From contig NC_052018.1 of NCBI RefSeq assembly GCF_015832195.1, forward strand, positions 34,624,115 to 34,688,114: DNA of 64,000 nucleotides, in the 5' to 3' direction. The position numbers and the translations under genes are program-made. Positions 23,201-38,230 of the stretch are shown in pieces; within the stretch, counting starts at the first letter, position 1; each line of letters opens with the position of its first letter. The notes under the pieces are model-generated. The model did not search any database. It had not been told where the DNA came from and saw nothing but the letters and a program-made list of their open reading frames with translations. This stretch comes from Motacilla alba alba (Eukaryota; Chordata; Aves; Passeriformes; Motacillidae).

Positions 23201-26200
23201 GAGTAAAAAAATTTAGTTCAGCAAGGAAATGACTCAGAGTCTACGCCGCAAGTTATTAATTCTAAAATAAGTAATTAGTTCTGTTTCTGCTATTTGCTAT
23301 AGTTACACTTTCTGCCTTGGAGAGCTGTTGAACCAGGCCAAATTAGAAGTATGTAAAATATTATAATATTGGTTCTTAGAATTATCTTAACTCTGTGCCC
23401 TTGAAACTGGTGCTGATTTTATCTCTGAGGGTAAAAGGAGAGATTTTTGGCAAGGTCAATAGCTGCTGGAAATATTTAATGGAAAGTTAAGAAATTATTA
23501 CACCTGTAATTAACAGTGTGTCTAATGCAAACAATATTTACCATGGCTCTGGCAAGGGCTTACCCACTAGCTCTTATATGGGGAGAAGGAAGTGCCACAG
23601 GGAAATAAAAGGAAAGGATTGACAGCTTTTTGACCTGGAAAAAAGTCCTTTTGGGGCTGGTAACAGGATCTAAATATTTTCATTGCTGAAATCTACTTTT
23701 TGCCATGATCTGGGGGAATGCCTTGGTGCCTGAGAAATGTCTCTCAGCCTCCATTCAGGGAACAAAAATAGAGACCCAGGGGTGACAGCTGTGTCCCTTG
23801 CAGGCCATTCCCAAGCCACTGGCACGGATGTGGTTTCCTTGGTGGAAGATACGTTCTTACTCATTTATGGATCACACACTCCCTTGGGCTTTGGGGGGCT
23901 TGAACTGGGACCTTATCCAAATGTCTATTCAGCCCTAAAATGTTCCCATACAACCCAGATCCTTGTGCAGGTATTTTCCAGTCCTACTCCAATTTCCCAT
24001 AGTGTTTAACAAATGTTCAAAAGGCCTTCCCCAAATAACAGACATGCAAATCATCCAAAGAAGTAGCACCTTATGCTGTTTATTATGCAGGTATTCCTGA
24101 TGAATCATTCCTTCCTTCTGCTTCAAATATGTCTTTAGATCTTGATAATGGCTAATCCTTCACTTTTTATTGCTAAGAAAAGAAATCAGATATACTGGAA
24201 AAGCCACACAAATATTTACTTGTGCCTCTTGGCAATTATGTACCCACCATACTTTTTGCAGTTGCTATGGCTCTACTTCTTTTTCATGTGAAAGAGTTTG
24301 AAAACTTTGGATGAAACCATATTGGGCTGGTTTTCAGACATATTACTCAGACGCCCTTTGGCTGCAGTTGCAGCATTCTCCCACCCCTCTGCTCCAGTTT
24401 AATTTCCAAATTTATGGATAAAATGCTGTTTAAAGTTTTGCTTTATCAAGGATGAAAGCAGCCAGGAGACAGCACACAGCAGTGGAGCTTTGTGGCTGTA
24501 TCTCTCTGTGGACATTTTGAAGCAGGGAGAAGAGGACAAGAGAAGGCAAAGGTGAAGCCCATGAACAGCAGCAAAAAACTCAGTGCCTTACTGAATGGGA
24601 GAAAATGTGATTCCTGTTTTTTTGCTTTTCAAAGGTAACACTAGTTTTTGTATTAACAATTCTTTTGTGTCTGCTTGAATGATTCACCAGTTAAATATTT
24701 TTGGCTCTGTAGAGGAATGAACCAATGGTAGTGGGGATACAACATGGCCTTGAACGACAGCAGGGGCTTCCCCTCCCCAAAGCACGCACACTAAAAAGAA
24801 TGCTAAATTACCCCAAAGGGAATTACTAGTAATACAAAGAGGGGGCAAAAGTCACCTCTAAGAAAAGTACCAATGGAATATTTAGGACAAAAGTTTATGC
24901 ATAAAGGCAATGGAGGCTTTACAGCTACACTTGGTATATGAGTTTTTCTGCACGTGTCTGTGCAGGACCTTGATGCATTCCAGAGCTGTGGTGAGTTACA
25001 TGGTGAAAGAAAATCCACCTGCTGGTTGTCTATCCCACCACCACCCCACAGCAACAGGGATCTATTGCTACCTGTGCTACCACACTCTCACTGCTTATTG
25101 TGAGTTTGAGCTCAGACCTGGCCTTCATAAACAGTGGATGTGAACAGAGGCTTCCAAGGGTGTGGCCACTGACATTTTAGGTTTTATACATTTTGCTCTG
25201 CATCTGCATGGAGGATGTATGAAGCCGTTTTTAACAACAGTGAGTTGAAACAGTAAGCCCTTGTAAATAAATGCTGCATCACATTCTCCTCTCCTTCACA
25301 ACGCTTAGTCTTGAAGGGAAATTTGACCCATCACATAATGTATATATATTTGCTTATTGCTTATTATACTCTAGCTATTTGTGACCTGTAAATTTCTTTT
25401 TCTGAAAGAAATAAAAAGGAAGCCAATACTCAAAAGGGAAAGGAGCTTTGTCACTGTTCAATTTACTGCTCAGTTTACTTCCTTGCTTGCCAGTTAACCT
25501 GGTACAACAGTGATCTGTGATCCAATAATGCTGCTCATTCAATTGATGTGCTCGAGTCCTTCACTTCTGGAAACGGATTTTTCCTTACTGGTTCACACTA
25601 GATAAAATCAGGCATCTGTAAGAAAACAGTGTTCAAAAGCTCAAAAAAACCCACAAAACCAGCTGCTACTAATTGTATTTCATTATTTCATATCAATTTC
25701 CAACTTAATTTCATTCTTTCCTGCCTAACTTGGATTCTTTCTAAGTGAGAGAGAATTCCACTTTTTAAATTATTTAACGGCGCCCATTTTGGGTTTTCAC
25801 CTCATTTTCTACTCCAGCACCAAACACCTTAAAATTAAATTAAATAATGCCCGAGCATTGCTGTATAACAAGGAGCTTGGGTTGCTTTTTAAGAGAAGCC
25901 ACTTCAAGTTCCTATTAAGCCAACAGCTGCCAACAGAGAATGAAAGGCAAAATCACTGGAAGTAAACCAGTGTTCACAGCTCTAAGACAACATTTCAAAT
26001 CTGGAGCTGGCCTTGGGAAATGCTTTCGTAAGCTTTGAGTCGACATAAACACAGGCTGCCAGCTGAAGGAACAATCTTGTGACATCCTTACAAAACAACT
26101 CCGGGAAGCCCTGACAGCTCCTGCTGCCAGAGATGCTGATGGAGAGAGAAGCCACTGGCTCTGGACCGCAGCAGCAAGCACAGGGTTTTATCTCCTAGGC

Positions 26201-29200
26201 ACATCCTGCTTTCCAGAGGAAGCTGATTTAATTTCACTGGTATAAATGACTGCAAAAATAGCAATGATTTGATGCTATTAATCAAGTTATACTAAGTGGG
26301 CTGCAAATGGCTCCTATCACAAGATCCACTGTTAATGACAGTTTCAAATAAAAAGCAAACGATCCCTGACAGGGAGATCTGCCTGTGTGGGATCCACATG
26401 TGCACAACACCTGCAGAAATTTGGCAGAAATTTGGTTGGTAGCTGGCAGTGGGTGAGGTTTATTACACCAGTTATTTGAGCCTACTGCTAAGGTAATGTC
26501 TTGTTGCAGCAGCACAGCCTTCTAGGGCTAATCCAAGACAATGCCTGGAAAATGGCAGTTATAGCTGTTTCAGAAAGGTCTTGCAGCATTTCTTCACATA
26601 CCATTTGTGAAAGAGGACATCACAGCTCTACAGAAAAGGCAGAACCTCCATACTCCAGTACGTACAATGCACTCGCCTTCCCTCCCCTTCACCCCAGTGC
26701 GATTAAACAGCACAAATTAAAAGCACTGTAAGCGTTGGAAAGAACTCAGGAAATGCCATGCTTCATCATATCCCTATGGCAGCCCTTGCTTCAGTACTCA
26801 AGGAGGAGACAGGGCTGTAAGCACAGCCTGATTGCCAAAGCCCTGCTGGCCCTCATGTGCTCCTCTCTTGCCACAGCTGTCAGAGCCCACATCCACAGCC
26901 GAAATTACACAGTCCTGGGACAGAGGGTGCAGCCACTTACTTTTCAAGGCCACAATGTAATTTTCTTTTTTTAATTTGGCAAAGACTAGGCTTCCAGGTA
27001 AGTTTTTTTTGACACATAAGAAGTCACGTTCCTAGATCCAGAAGCCAGGCCCCTCTTCTTAATTTGAAAGCAAAATTTTTGTAAATATTTAGGCTTGTCT
27101 GGCAACATGATTGTGGAACCAGCTCCTGGTAGAAACATGATAAAGATAGAGCTCAAAAGAACAAGACTGGTGGGAAACAAAGTTACCTTCGAAGCAAATA
27201 ATTGCTAAAATAATTGCTTTAAAAAAGGCAATAAAATAACACCCATTCTAAAAACGATTTTACAGGATTTTTTTATACTACCTATCAACCATGTACATTA
27301 AAAATTTTTTGTTTGTATTGTTTTTATTTTAGTGAGATTTCAATGTCATCTCTTAGCAGAGGGCTTTTTAGGCAGGTCCATCAATTACAGTATTAGGATT
27401 TCAGCAGATAGTGTTACTTGCCCTGGGGCAACCCAAAGGCAGTAGGGATGATGATGGTAATTAACCTACTGATGAGACTGGTTTTTGAAAAAACAAACAC
27501 ACAAACAAACAAACAAAAACCAATCCAGATATTATGGCCATTAATACCCACAAAACTTTCCATGAGAGCAGAGCGGTTCGGAAACTGTGTCCTGCCTCTC
27601 ACTATTGTCCCTTCCATATTCACAGCTGTGGTCATATGAAATAGCTTAGGTTTTCTTGAGGATGGTTCTTTTCCTTGCACAGGTTTCTTCCCCCTGCTAC
27701 CAGTGTCACATGCATGTGCCATGAATGAGTGCAACTAGCAAGGAAAAGAAACCTGTGCTCTCAGCCTGTTAATGCTACCACCATCCTTATCTGAGAGGCA
27801 TCTGAACATGCTGTGTCCTGTCTCTTCCCTCACCTCTCCCATAGCCTCCCGAGACCTGCAGCTGCTTCTTGTTTCTGTCTCTCCTGCCAGGTGCATGAGC
27901 AGGCCACATGCAGGAGCAACAGAGTTTGAGTCTGAGGAGGATGCATAGTCCCATCTCCTCCAGAGCCCCTCTGCTCTGCCATCTTTGCAGTGTGCTGAAT
28001 TTTCCCAGGACAGTTCCTGATGCAAACAGGAATACAATCACATGAAAAGCAGGATGTGGAGAGACATTCAGCCCACAGCTTCCCTCTTCCTTCCAAATTT
28101 CTTCTTATTCTATAAAGATTTAGTAGTGCACCAAGTCTTACTAATGTCACAAAGAGTCCAATGGTAATGCTCTATACTGATATTATTTAAACAGTCAAAT
28201 TTCTCCCTTTTAAAGCTTTTTAAAATTGCTTCATTTTAAAATTTTTATTTCTGTTCTTCTTTTCTCTTTTTCTTTTTTTCCAAAATGACTACACACTATG
28301 AACCAATGTATCCCGAAGGGCAATTGCTTAAACTACAGTTCTTCAGGAAGGTCTCTAAGAGCACAGAGGAGCATAGGCTGCCCAACAGTGCAATCCTGCT
28401 GGGGAAGGTACAGGTACCACAGTTGAACAGAGTGCAGAGAATACCAAGACTGATATGTAGAAAACTTGATTGGCAAGGGTAGTTTGAAGATAAAAGGCAT
28501 AAGCCAAAAGCATGGCCATGATAACTGTTCACTGCTACTGCAAAGAACAAAGAGGGTATCCCTGTGGACAGGAGAAATAACAGTTCAACATGCAGCAAGG
28601 AATGGTCAGGTAATACAGTAAAAAAAACCACTAACTCTTTCAGGGTGAAGGTGACGATGTTCCTCAGTGATGTTTGGAAGGGCTGTGGAATGATGGAGGT
28701 CTTCTAGAAAAACCTGCTTTGTATAACCCAGTTTTGGTTTTAGAGCAAGGAACTAGAGTAGATAAATGTGATTTCTCTTATCACCCTGCCTAGCAGTCTT
28801 AAAGTGGAACCTTCATGTTCTCTGACTGCATTGCCTTTGCAGTGGAATGCAGAAAGCTGGTTGGTCTTGTTTATCTGAAGCAGAAAGCCAAAATTTTGAA
28901 TGAAACATTATGCATAGTTATGGTGTTCTTTTATGTTGGCAATAAAATGCTTTGGCTAAGAGAAAAATATTGTATTTCACACCAGAGTCTGTCCCCGGAA
29001 AGCATAGATTGGATCAGCTTAGCTCTTTAGTTTGGCTAGGGAAAAATTATTTCATTTCAGTTGCATCTCTCCTCCATCTCTGACAGATCTATCAAAATAC
29101 TGGATTTACCAGTTTAAGTTTCCAGCCACTGTAGGTTCAGTTTCGAATGGAGAAGTGTGGCTGGCACGAAGAACTGCTACTAGAAAAAAATGTTCTCAAA

Positions 29201-32200
29201 GCCTGCCAGCTATTTTGAAGGTCATTAAATGACAGAAGCACATCCATGACAGGCTCTTCATGCAAACTGTGCTGAACTGGGTTGTAATCCATACATGAGA
29301 CCAGCTACTTCATTTTAAGATTTCCAGAGCAACCACTTGCAATACTGCAGTGGTTACTAAAGTTAACTGGTTAAAATGTGAGTTAGGACAATTCCTAAGC
29401 CTTTAGACTCAAAGGGGTAAAGGTACAGCAACAACAGCATTGCTGGTTTGAGATGATTTTCCTTGCTAATGACAGAAGCAGCTCATGGAATACAGCCTGG
29501 CTTAGGTGTCACTGCTTCCAGGGCTTGCAATTCTTTTGCAGTTCTCTGTTTCTCTAAAATATGCAGTTGAATGGAATGTAGATGATTTGCCCATTTCTCA
29601 GTACACACTCCTCATCTAAAGAGACATGGAGGTTGTTAGTGATATGTTTGCAAATTCTTGGAGGTATTTCTAAAAGCTTTAAAAGAGGCAACCCACCCAG
29701 ATTCAGCCTTCGACATCTGTTTGGGGAGGGGGGAAAAGAAGCTGTCTGAAAAATCTACAAGCCAGGCTAAATGATATAGTAGGATTAGAGTCAATCTTGA
29801 TGATCAGTCATGAAGCCAAATGTCTAAAGAAAATATTTTAACAGATACATAAGCCACTTCACTGCAGTAAATAATTTCCAGGATTCTAAAATTGCAGGGA
29901 AATCAATCCTAGATAGAAAATACTATAATTTGGGTGGACAGAACAGTGTAACCTTCTAAAAATTACATTTTTCTTCACTGAATGTTTATGTGCAAGACAT
30001 ATCTATCAAGACATCTTAGTAATCATCAAGAATGTAATCTGTCCAGCTATGTTTTAAAACCTCCAGGAAATAACTCTCCACTTAGGAACCACAAGGTGCA
30101 ATTTTTTTTGAGATAACTGAAAATACTGGAGAAACCAGGTAGGCTTAAGTGTACATGGACACATATATTACCTGTCCTCCAGCAACATGGTTAAAGAGCT
30201 GCTCATGAGAAATAGGTTTTCTTGGTATGTCAGACTAAAGAGTGTGCAGAGCATTAGAGAATTATACACAGACACACACATTAGTTTTACAATTGCTACT
30301 TACAATCCTAAAAAATAGCTGTGTTTAAATAGAAAAATCTGTTTCCTGTTACTTATGTTATTTTGAAAATAAAAACAGTGGTTTTTGTATGGTCTCTGTT
30401 AATCAGTGGGAATCAACTCTCTTGTCTGTACAAGGACTATGGTAACAAGGTATTTTCATATGCATATTTTGGATTTTAAAATGAGGGAAAAAAAATTAAC
30501 CAAATAAGTAGCCTCATATCATTTCACATAAGTTTGGGAAGATGCTTAAAAACTGTCCATGCACGAGCCCAGATGCACTGCTGGGCGATGTGTAAACAAC
30601 TTAAACTGATGGAACTTTCATGTCAATTCAAAATTAGGTTTAGTTAGATGCTGCCTTGCCTCTCTCCCTGTCTGGGCCTCAGTCATGCCTTAGAGAGTAA
30701 AACATTTGAGCCATCCTATAGGAATCACAAGCACACACAGGAATCACAAATGTTTTGAGAGGGAAGCACATCTCCAGTACAATTTGCCTTGGAGCCAGAG
30801 GTTCTTTAGGCAAATTCTACACACCCAAATCTTGAAGAAAACGAAAAGAGGCAAGCAGCCGGATTTCCATCAAGACCATTTCTGAAATGAGAGTGATGGG
30901 AAAGTAATTCGGGCGCAACGTTGCAAAGTTTCACAAAGAGAACTGCAATACTTGGGACCCAGGCAGCAAGAAGTCACCAGCTACCTGCAATCTGAAATGT
31001 ATTTAACTATCTATATTTATTTGTATATTTAAATAAATAAATAAACATATATATTTATGAATATTTTATATTCAAAATCAGGACAGCTCATGTCCCACAA
31101 AACACAGAGCTGGGAAAGCCCAGTGTATCTGTTCACCCCTGCACAGCAGGATTGATAGACAGGTGCTGTCATGACGGGATGGAGGTGAGCTGGGAAGTGG
31201 GGATTTCAATACACTGCTGGAAACCTCTCTCTTCAAGCACAAGGGGGAAGATGTGCTCTATCTCCCAAAGGCATGCCCACAGAAACAGAACCTAAACCCA
31301 AATCTCGAACTGGCTGTGAACTTTTGTGCAAAGGCAGATTCAAAGACGCTCTATTACCTAAGCCAGAATTTGTATAGTAAGACAATCATGTTTATGCAGT
31401 ATGTTGGTCTCAGTGTTACTCTTTCCCCCCCCACCCCTTCTTCCTTTGTTAAAAACTTAGTTTTTCCATGTTTCAAAGAGAAGTGATCTATTTTCTGTCT
31501 TGATGTTTTTCAAAACAAATTCAATTCTGCTCTTTTAGTTGGCTGGAGAAAGTGTGGGGTTACTTCAGAAAGGGAGAATCACTAAAAACCCTCTTGACTG
31601 ATCAACTCAGACTGACAGGGTGTAATTACAGATACATGGTAGACACATAAGGCATAATTTTAAAATTAACTTTGGAATTTAACTTGTCCTACGCTTGCAT
31701 CTCAGTAGCATTTTAAGAAATCCCTTTTATTTATATGCTGACACACTCAGAGTATGAAAGGTGTCTTTTAAAGCTTGGTGTCTGCTTGCAGCTGTAAATT
31801 GTTCCTGTATTTGAAATCTTTTTGCTGACATTTAATGCCCACACTGCAGGCCTGCAGCAGCTTACCAGGCTGAGGGCACAGAGCTGCCCCCTCCCGGGGG
31901 GGTCACTCCGTACCCACAATGTTTCAGTGCCCACCCCCTTCCTTAATTACAGAGGGCCTGCAGCCCCAAGAGTAAGAACACACCATTAATCCCCCACACC
32001 ATTCCCTAGTGCATCCATCTTCTCCTTCCCCTCCTTAATGCATTGATGCATACTATCCCCTCTCCCACACAGTCAGCCTCTTTCCAGACTTGGATAGGCA
32101 AAAGTACAGACAAGGTCTAGGGAAAGGTGATGTCCTTGGGAGGGCAGGGGCGGATCCCTCCTACCCTATGTCACCAGATCCTACCAGTCCTTGCACTTTC

Positions 32201-35200
32201 CTGGAAAACAACTAACCTGTTTCCAACTACCAGTTTAACTCTGAAAGATTGGCTCAGACTGTGCAGGATGTGCCTTCATTGGTGCACTTAGTGGTATGAA
32301 ATCTCAGCTTCCATCGGAGTGGGATAGTGTTTTGGCAGGAGCTCATAAAAAGATGGCTACTTTAGAATTTTATTAAATTGAGGTAAATGGAGAAATCTCT
32401 TATGTCATCGTAATGGGCCAAGACCTGGTAATAATTGACACAGACTCTCAGGGCATTTACAGAAGGCTGATCATTATTATTATTAAGAAACCCATACTTT
32501 TATACCCTAGTTCACTACAGGTGGACCTAATTGGTTGTTCAGTCAAAACACCGTCACAACTGGCTAATTAAGAAACCACCCTTTGGTAAACAAATCTCCA
32601 TAACACTTTCCACATGTTCCACAATACCAGGTGCAGGAAATTAAGAATTGTTTTTCATTCTTTTCTCTGATCTTCTCACAGCCCTTCCCAGAACGATGCC
32701 TGGGAAACTTGTGTGTTTCTCTCAGTGGCCAGAGAGCTGCTGCCACACACTTCCATCATAATAAACTATATTTTGAAAATGTGGCTCAAACTTGGCCATG
32801 TTTTCACCATGAGCATTTTAACACAGGTGCTTTACAGTGCTGTGCAGAGTGGGCATTCACCAACCCTTCCACAGGCTCTCCAACACCATCAGACTACAGA
32901 TTTGCTCTCTTTAATCGTTGCAGTGGATGGCACACCCAGACATGTTTTTCTTCACTTGTTTTCTTTTTCCGGTCTACTGCCTTTGCTACCTCCCAAAGGC
33001 TACTATTCTTACACCTCTAATTGCATGCAGAGATGTCTTGGGCAATGAAACAAGCATTGGAATTCTGCTGCCCATATCACTTGCAGAGTTTAATTAAGGG
33101 AAAGGGAAGAGGTGGTGAAGCTTTAGGAGCCAAGATCTGGAGCAGAAGTATGCAGAAGTATGTCTGCTTTTAAGTATGTACAGCCTCTCTCCTTCTGTAG
33201 TCCCATCCCTGAAATTCTTATTTCAACCCCTCATTACCACTCAGTGTCTGCCACTTCCCACACTGCTCACAGCACTAGCAGTATATAACACATGGAAAAA
33301 AGATTTTCTATTTTAATAAAATTTCTGATATTCAGGTCCTGGAAGGTCTGAGTCACTAACTCAGTGTATCATCTTTATGTCACTGCCCCTACTCTGACCA
33401 CAACAAGTTTCACTTGGCTTTTCTAGGCATTAAGAATTATTGGGATGTTTTTCCTTCTCCGTGCAGAGTAAGTTATCTGAGCATGCAGCTCATTTTCTGG
33501 GATGAGAGATGGGGAAGGAGGGGCAGGAGCAAATGTTCATGTCACAAAGACAAAACAATGTCAGCCATGGCCACCAGACATTTCATGAACTAGATGCTGT
33601 CTGCCCTCAGTAAGTAATACCTCATAATATCAAAGCAAATCAAAAGCAAATCTGCCTTTCTTTCCCTCTCTTTTGCCCCCACCCCAGAACAGCTTTTGCT
33701 CTTGACTTTCCTGCTTGTTGTTAGGGCAAGTCACTATCCATTGCAGCTGCCTTACTAAATCTTAAGAATGGAATTTCAGGTAGCAGCCTGACTGTGCAAC
33801 CACCCTGAAAGGCTAAGGTGGTCCCCAGGATCTTGGAAGACAACTTGGAGGTATAGTTCTCACCATCCAAGCTTTCATCTCTGGAAACACTAGGATCAAT
33901 CCAGAAGCCATCAACTCAAGCTACAGTACATTTACTGGTAAAATTTTCAAATAAAGCCAATTGAAATTAATGAACAAATGAACAAAGGAGTGGAGTAGAA
34001 GGCAATGCTAACTCCAAACATTAAAAAAAAAAATCCATTCTGCAGAATGAGTTGGACTTTTTGGACTTTTTTCAAACCTCTGCAATAGGCTGAATTCAGG
34101 TTCTCCAGGTGTTTACCACCCCTTAAGGCACTCATAGCTTAAGGAGGAGCTACAAAAGCCTCATGTGGCCAGAGGTGCCAGCTTTTAAAGAAGTCAGCAC
34201 ACAGGTCAATATCAGCTATCTGAAATTTGTCCTCCCCTCATGAAAAATGCAGGGGAAGGAGACAGTTTCTTCTTTCTGCAGATGGGAGCACTCCTTTCCA
34301 CCCACTCTTCCCCACAGCTTGTATTGAAAAGTGGTTAGTCATAGCAGGACACAGACACGTTCGTGCCTGGATGAGGAAACTCAGATGATAACAAGAACAT
34401 GTTCTTGTCTGCAGGCCAGGAGACAACCACGTGGTTGCCTTGCAAGCCAGATTTTATAATTCCTTTGTGCTAGGGAGAGCAAGTCACTTGTTTAGCCTTA
34501 GTCAGCATTTGGGGAAATACACTGGTTTTACTTCCCACAGTGAACAAACTTCTAGATGCTTTTCTCCCAAGCTTCCTTTTTTTCCAGGCTTCTATTTACT
34601 CACAGGATAACAAATCACACACACAGCTGTTGGCCATGACCTTTACAGAAAACTAACCAAAATCAGGACAAGGGCTGTGGACATGGATGAAGCTAATGCA
34701 GAAATCCAATTACTCTGTGGTAGGGGCATGTACCTGGCAAGGAGAAAACCCTCACCCTGAGGTCTGGCCCCTTGAAACATGTAATGTTGTAAACATTTAT
34801 TTGCAATTCATTGAGTAGTAGCTCATCATTTCAATTTGAATAAGACACTAATGAACTGGTCTAAATATATTTACTTGTTTGGTTATGATTCTCCTCTGAA
34901 AATGTTGTTCTCGCTTTGAGAAGACATGCACAACACAGTGGTAAGAAGTCAAGCATTCTCTGCATTTGGCAAGACACAGCACACAGGCAGGGTAGGAAAA
35001 ACCAGGGTGAGCCTTTCTGGGGATGCAGTTACTGACCTTGTCTAGGTCCTTGTGCTCAAGTAGTGAGGAAACATAGCAATTTGCTGAGCCTTACCCATTT
35101 TTAATCCAGAAGATTGGGATGCAACTAAGACCTCATCATAAGGCTGAGATATAAAATTGATGGCTCCTTTATCCTGCCCTGGGGCATTGTGAATCCTGCA

Positions 35201-35499
35201 GTGCCAGGTGGTGGCACTGTGACACGAGGGTTCTGGGGTCCCCCAAGTGCAGACCTGCCTCCTACCCACCCTTGCACCCAACACTCTTCCAAGGAAGGCC
35301 TTTAGAGTCCTGGGGCAGTGCCCAGGAGGCTCAGGGGGCTGTTCCTATCTGTGTTGCCACCGACTGGGCACAGCTGAAACAAGCTGGGAAAGGTAGTGAG
35401 ATGAGATTATTGATGGGTTATTCATATACATTAAAGAAACAATAAAATCCTCTAGCACACCCTTGGTAATGAATTGGCTGCAAAATCGATGCAATGAGT
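20263..35499. other. Intergenic DNA between convergent genes, no gene seen
   Basis: About 15 kb of AT-rich DNA lies between the 3' ends of PRSS35 (+) and SNAP91 (-). It contains only short low-complexity repeats, for example AAAC repeats near 20855-20876 and 27490-27516. There are several open frames of 60-129 codons without recognisable domains, conserved motifs or splice context. I see no RNA gene. Confidence 0.55.
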
Positions 35500-35625
35500 G
35501 CAGAAAGCTGTCAATGAAGCACTTAGGGACATGGATGGGCAGTGGAGGTGGCAGTGTTAGGTTAACAGTTGGACTCTATGATCTCAGGTGTCTTTTCCAA
35601 TCTAATCAGAGTTCTATGATTCTAT
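35500..35625 (+). mobile_element. CR1 LINE 3'-end fragment
   Basis: The + strand reads CACTTAGGGACATGGATGG, then GGCAGTGTTAGGTTAACAGT, TGGACTCTATGATCTCAGG, TTTTCCAATCTAA and ATTCTATGATTCTATAA. This is the sense 3' end of an avian CR1 with its terminal ATTCTATG repeats. It is heavily 5'-truncated and lies just beyond the inferred SNAP91 polyadenylation site. Confidence 0.9.
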
Positions 35626-35765
35626 AAAAATCATTCCCATATGCAGCAGACTCATCAATCAGTGTCAGGACCTAAACACATTTTTCCCCTCTCAGAGTAT
35701 ATAATTATGCTCAACATCTTAATGAGTATGAAACTGGCAACAAGATATTTACTTTGATCAAGGTG

Positions 35766-35771
35766 TTTATT
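35766..35771 (-). terminator. SNAP91: Candidate SNAP91 polyadenylation signal
   Basis: The minus strand reads GCAATAAACACC. It is followed about 30-45 nt later by the U/G-rich stretch TCTTGTTGCCAGTTT, the usual arrangement around a cleavage site. Cleavage would fall near 35745. Confidence 0.5.
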
Positions 35772-38205
35772 GCATCTCAGAGGGCACACATGCACTGGGG
35801 ATTTTTGTTTTTTGGGGTTTTTTTGTTTGGGATTTTTTTTAAACTGAAATACAAAGAAAAGCCATTTTGAAATTAACTTTTTATAGAACTTTCCCATTAC
35901 AGTGTATGTTATCCCCACAGCAAATTCAGATACAACCACTTTTAATGGTACCATACATTGATTAAATAGTTCATTTGAAAGACTTTAGGTGAATATCTTT
36001 CCAACCCAATATGCTTTTACAGAGAACTGCCAAGCCACTTGTAACACTGATCAACAGTGACCTCATTGAAGAGTCAAGATCTTACACCAAGCCATCAGCA
36101 GAAACAGTATGAGAACAAATAAAAATTAAAGGAACACAGTATGTACAGTAAAGGGCATGGATCTCTGGATCAGAATTAAATCTAATCACCAATAGTACAA
36201 AAGCTACTCACAGCGCATTCGGGGCAATGAGAAAACACTATCCTAAGGCATACACAGGTAAGCACTAAATTAAGAGATGTACGGAAGAACTGAACAGAGA
36301 TGAGTAACATCACTTGTAATGTTTTGACTACAGATATACCAAAAAGTGCTCTCGTATTTGAAATCCCTTACTGCCAGCACAACTATGGTTGTTTTTTTTT
36401 CCCAACTACATGGAGAGAAACTGACCCTTTACTTATTTTCAGTGCATTTAGCAAGAACTGATAAATATGCCAATTATAAATGCAAAAACTTAAAGAAATA
36501 AAATAGATTAAAAAATAAAAACAGCAATAAATATGGTATTCTTTCAGATATGATTTTTCATTCTTGGTAAATCATTGAAAAAGTATTTGTTATGGAAATT
36601 TTCTTTTATATTACTTTAAATTATTTTAACATATACAGTGCCACAAAAATAAAACATTTTTTCACGACAATTGAGATTCCTGTGACTGGAAAAAAAAAAG
36701 TATTCTGCACAATTTTGTAAGTATTTTCTTTACTATCTGGTATTATCACACTATGTTTTGTAACAGATAAAGGAGAAATTGAGTCCTAGGGAAACTTTGG
36801 GTGTCCTCAAAAAGTTATATACATTGAAACCTTCAAAAATCACAGACATTGCTCCAAATGGCTCACCAAACAACAGCTGCATAATCTGCCCCTGTGGGAT
36901 AGGTTCAGAAAAGCACTAGAAGGCATCAGAAACATACATCCATTGTTTAAATTGTAAAACACAAATAACCCAAGTACACAAATTTCGAGAGAGTAGGGAT
37001 AACAGCTAAGGTAGTACACATTCCTAATGTTCACTTTCACAGCTGTGCTACACGTTTCAGGAGGAAGAGAAAGTCTGAGTAAGCACTGGGTTTGGTACTG
37101 GTGGCTCACTGAGAAACTCTGAGCATCCATTTGTAGTCTGCAAACTCACGTTTTTAGCATCCAGTCAGAAAAAACGCAGCTGTGAATACAGAAAAGTATT
37201 AGATGAAAACTGATATAACGAGTTAGTAAAGCATGTTCTGCAAAGAGCACAAAATCTGCTCATCTCTTCACACCTCAAAGGATTTACCATCAGATTCTAG
37301 TGAAGTAGCAGTCTTCCCACAGCCAGTTATGAATCTCTCTATTATAAATACAAGTTGAAAGCAGTGAGTCCCAGCAGTGGTGTATCTCCACTCCTGGTTG
37401 TCTCTGCCAAGTGCCAGGTACACCTCTCTGGGGCTGGAATTTGGAGAAGGGTGAAGTGGGACTGGGAGATGCCTGCCAAGAGCAGCCTGAATCACTGCTG
37501 CCAGCTCCAGTGCAGAGTGGGCTCAGAACAAATTTTAGAATTAAGCTCTAGGAAGGAAGAAAAGTGACTCATGAAGAAGGCTTTAAAGTTATGTAATGAT
37601 TGTCCTCTCCTCACCTTGTTCTAGACACATTATTCTAGACTTAATTATAAAATCCATACCTTATTTCTGCATTATTATTTTTTAATTGGCTTAAGTGTTT
37701 AATTCAATTTTATATTCCTACTTGGCCCTCCAGAATCATTAGAATAGTGTTTTGGCCTTTACTTCTTTCCATTATGCAGTACTGGTTTTTTCTTCTCCTC
37801 CATTTTTCTTTGCATTTGTTCTTCCCCATTGTTGCTCTACTCAGCACTGTTCAGGACCCCATGGCCTTAGCATTCAGAAAATGCTCAATTTTTCCAGTGC
37901 CTTGAAAAATTGTATGACAGGGTAGAACATTAGCTGACAGCAGTAAAGAGCTGCAAGCAACTTTCCCTTGATGACAAGAATATGTAAGTTTTTCCCCTTT
38001 TGATACCTTCACACCTATGATACCAAATCTGTTTCAACACCCACAAGACAGGAACAAGCCTCTTCAGCACTATTTCCCTCCCCTCAGAATTTGTACCCTG
38101 CTATCATTCTATGTGTTTCCGCAAAAACTTCAAGAAAATACCCAAACATGAATGCTTGGACAGCATGGAAACAAGGAAAAAATGGAAGCTATGCATTGAA
38201 GATAC

Positions 38206-38230
38206 TTTTTTTTTTTTTTTTTTTTTTTTT
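38206..38230. repeat. 25-nt T run (A run in SNAP91 mRNA sense)
   Basis: A pure T tract on + lies about 215 nt beyond the SNAP91 stop. In the mRNA it becomes an internal poly(A), a likely oligo-dT priming site that could be mistaken for a 3' end. Confidence 0.9.

Noticed and set aside
32631..33020. 129-codon + strand frame
   Set aside because: No recognisable motif or homologous family, and no supporting gene structure.
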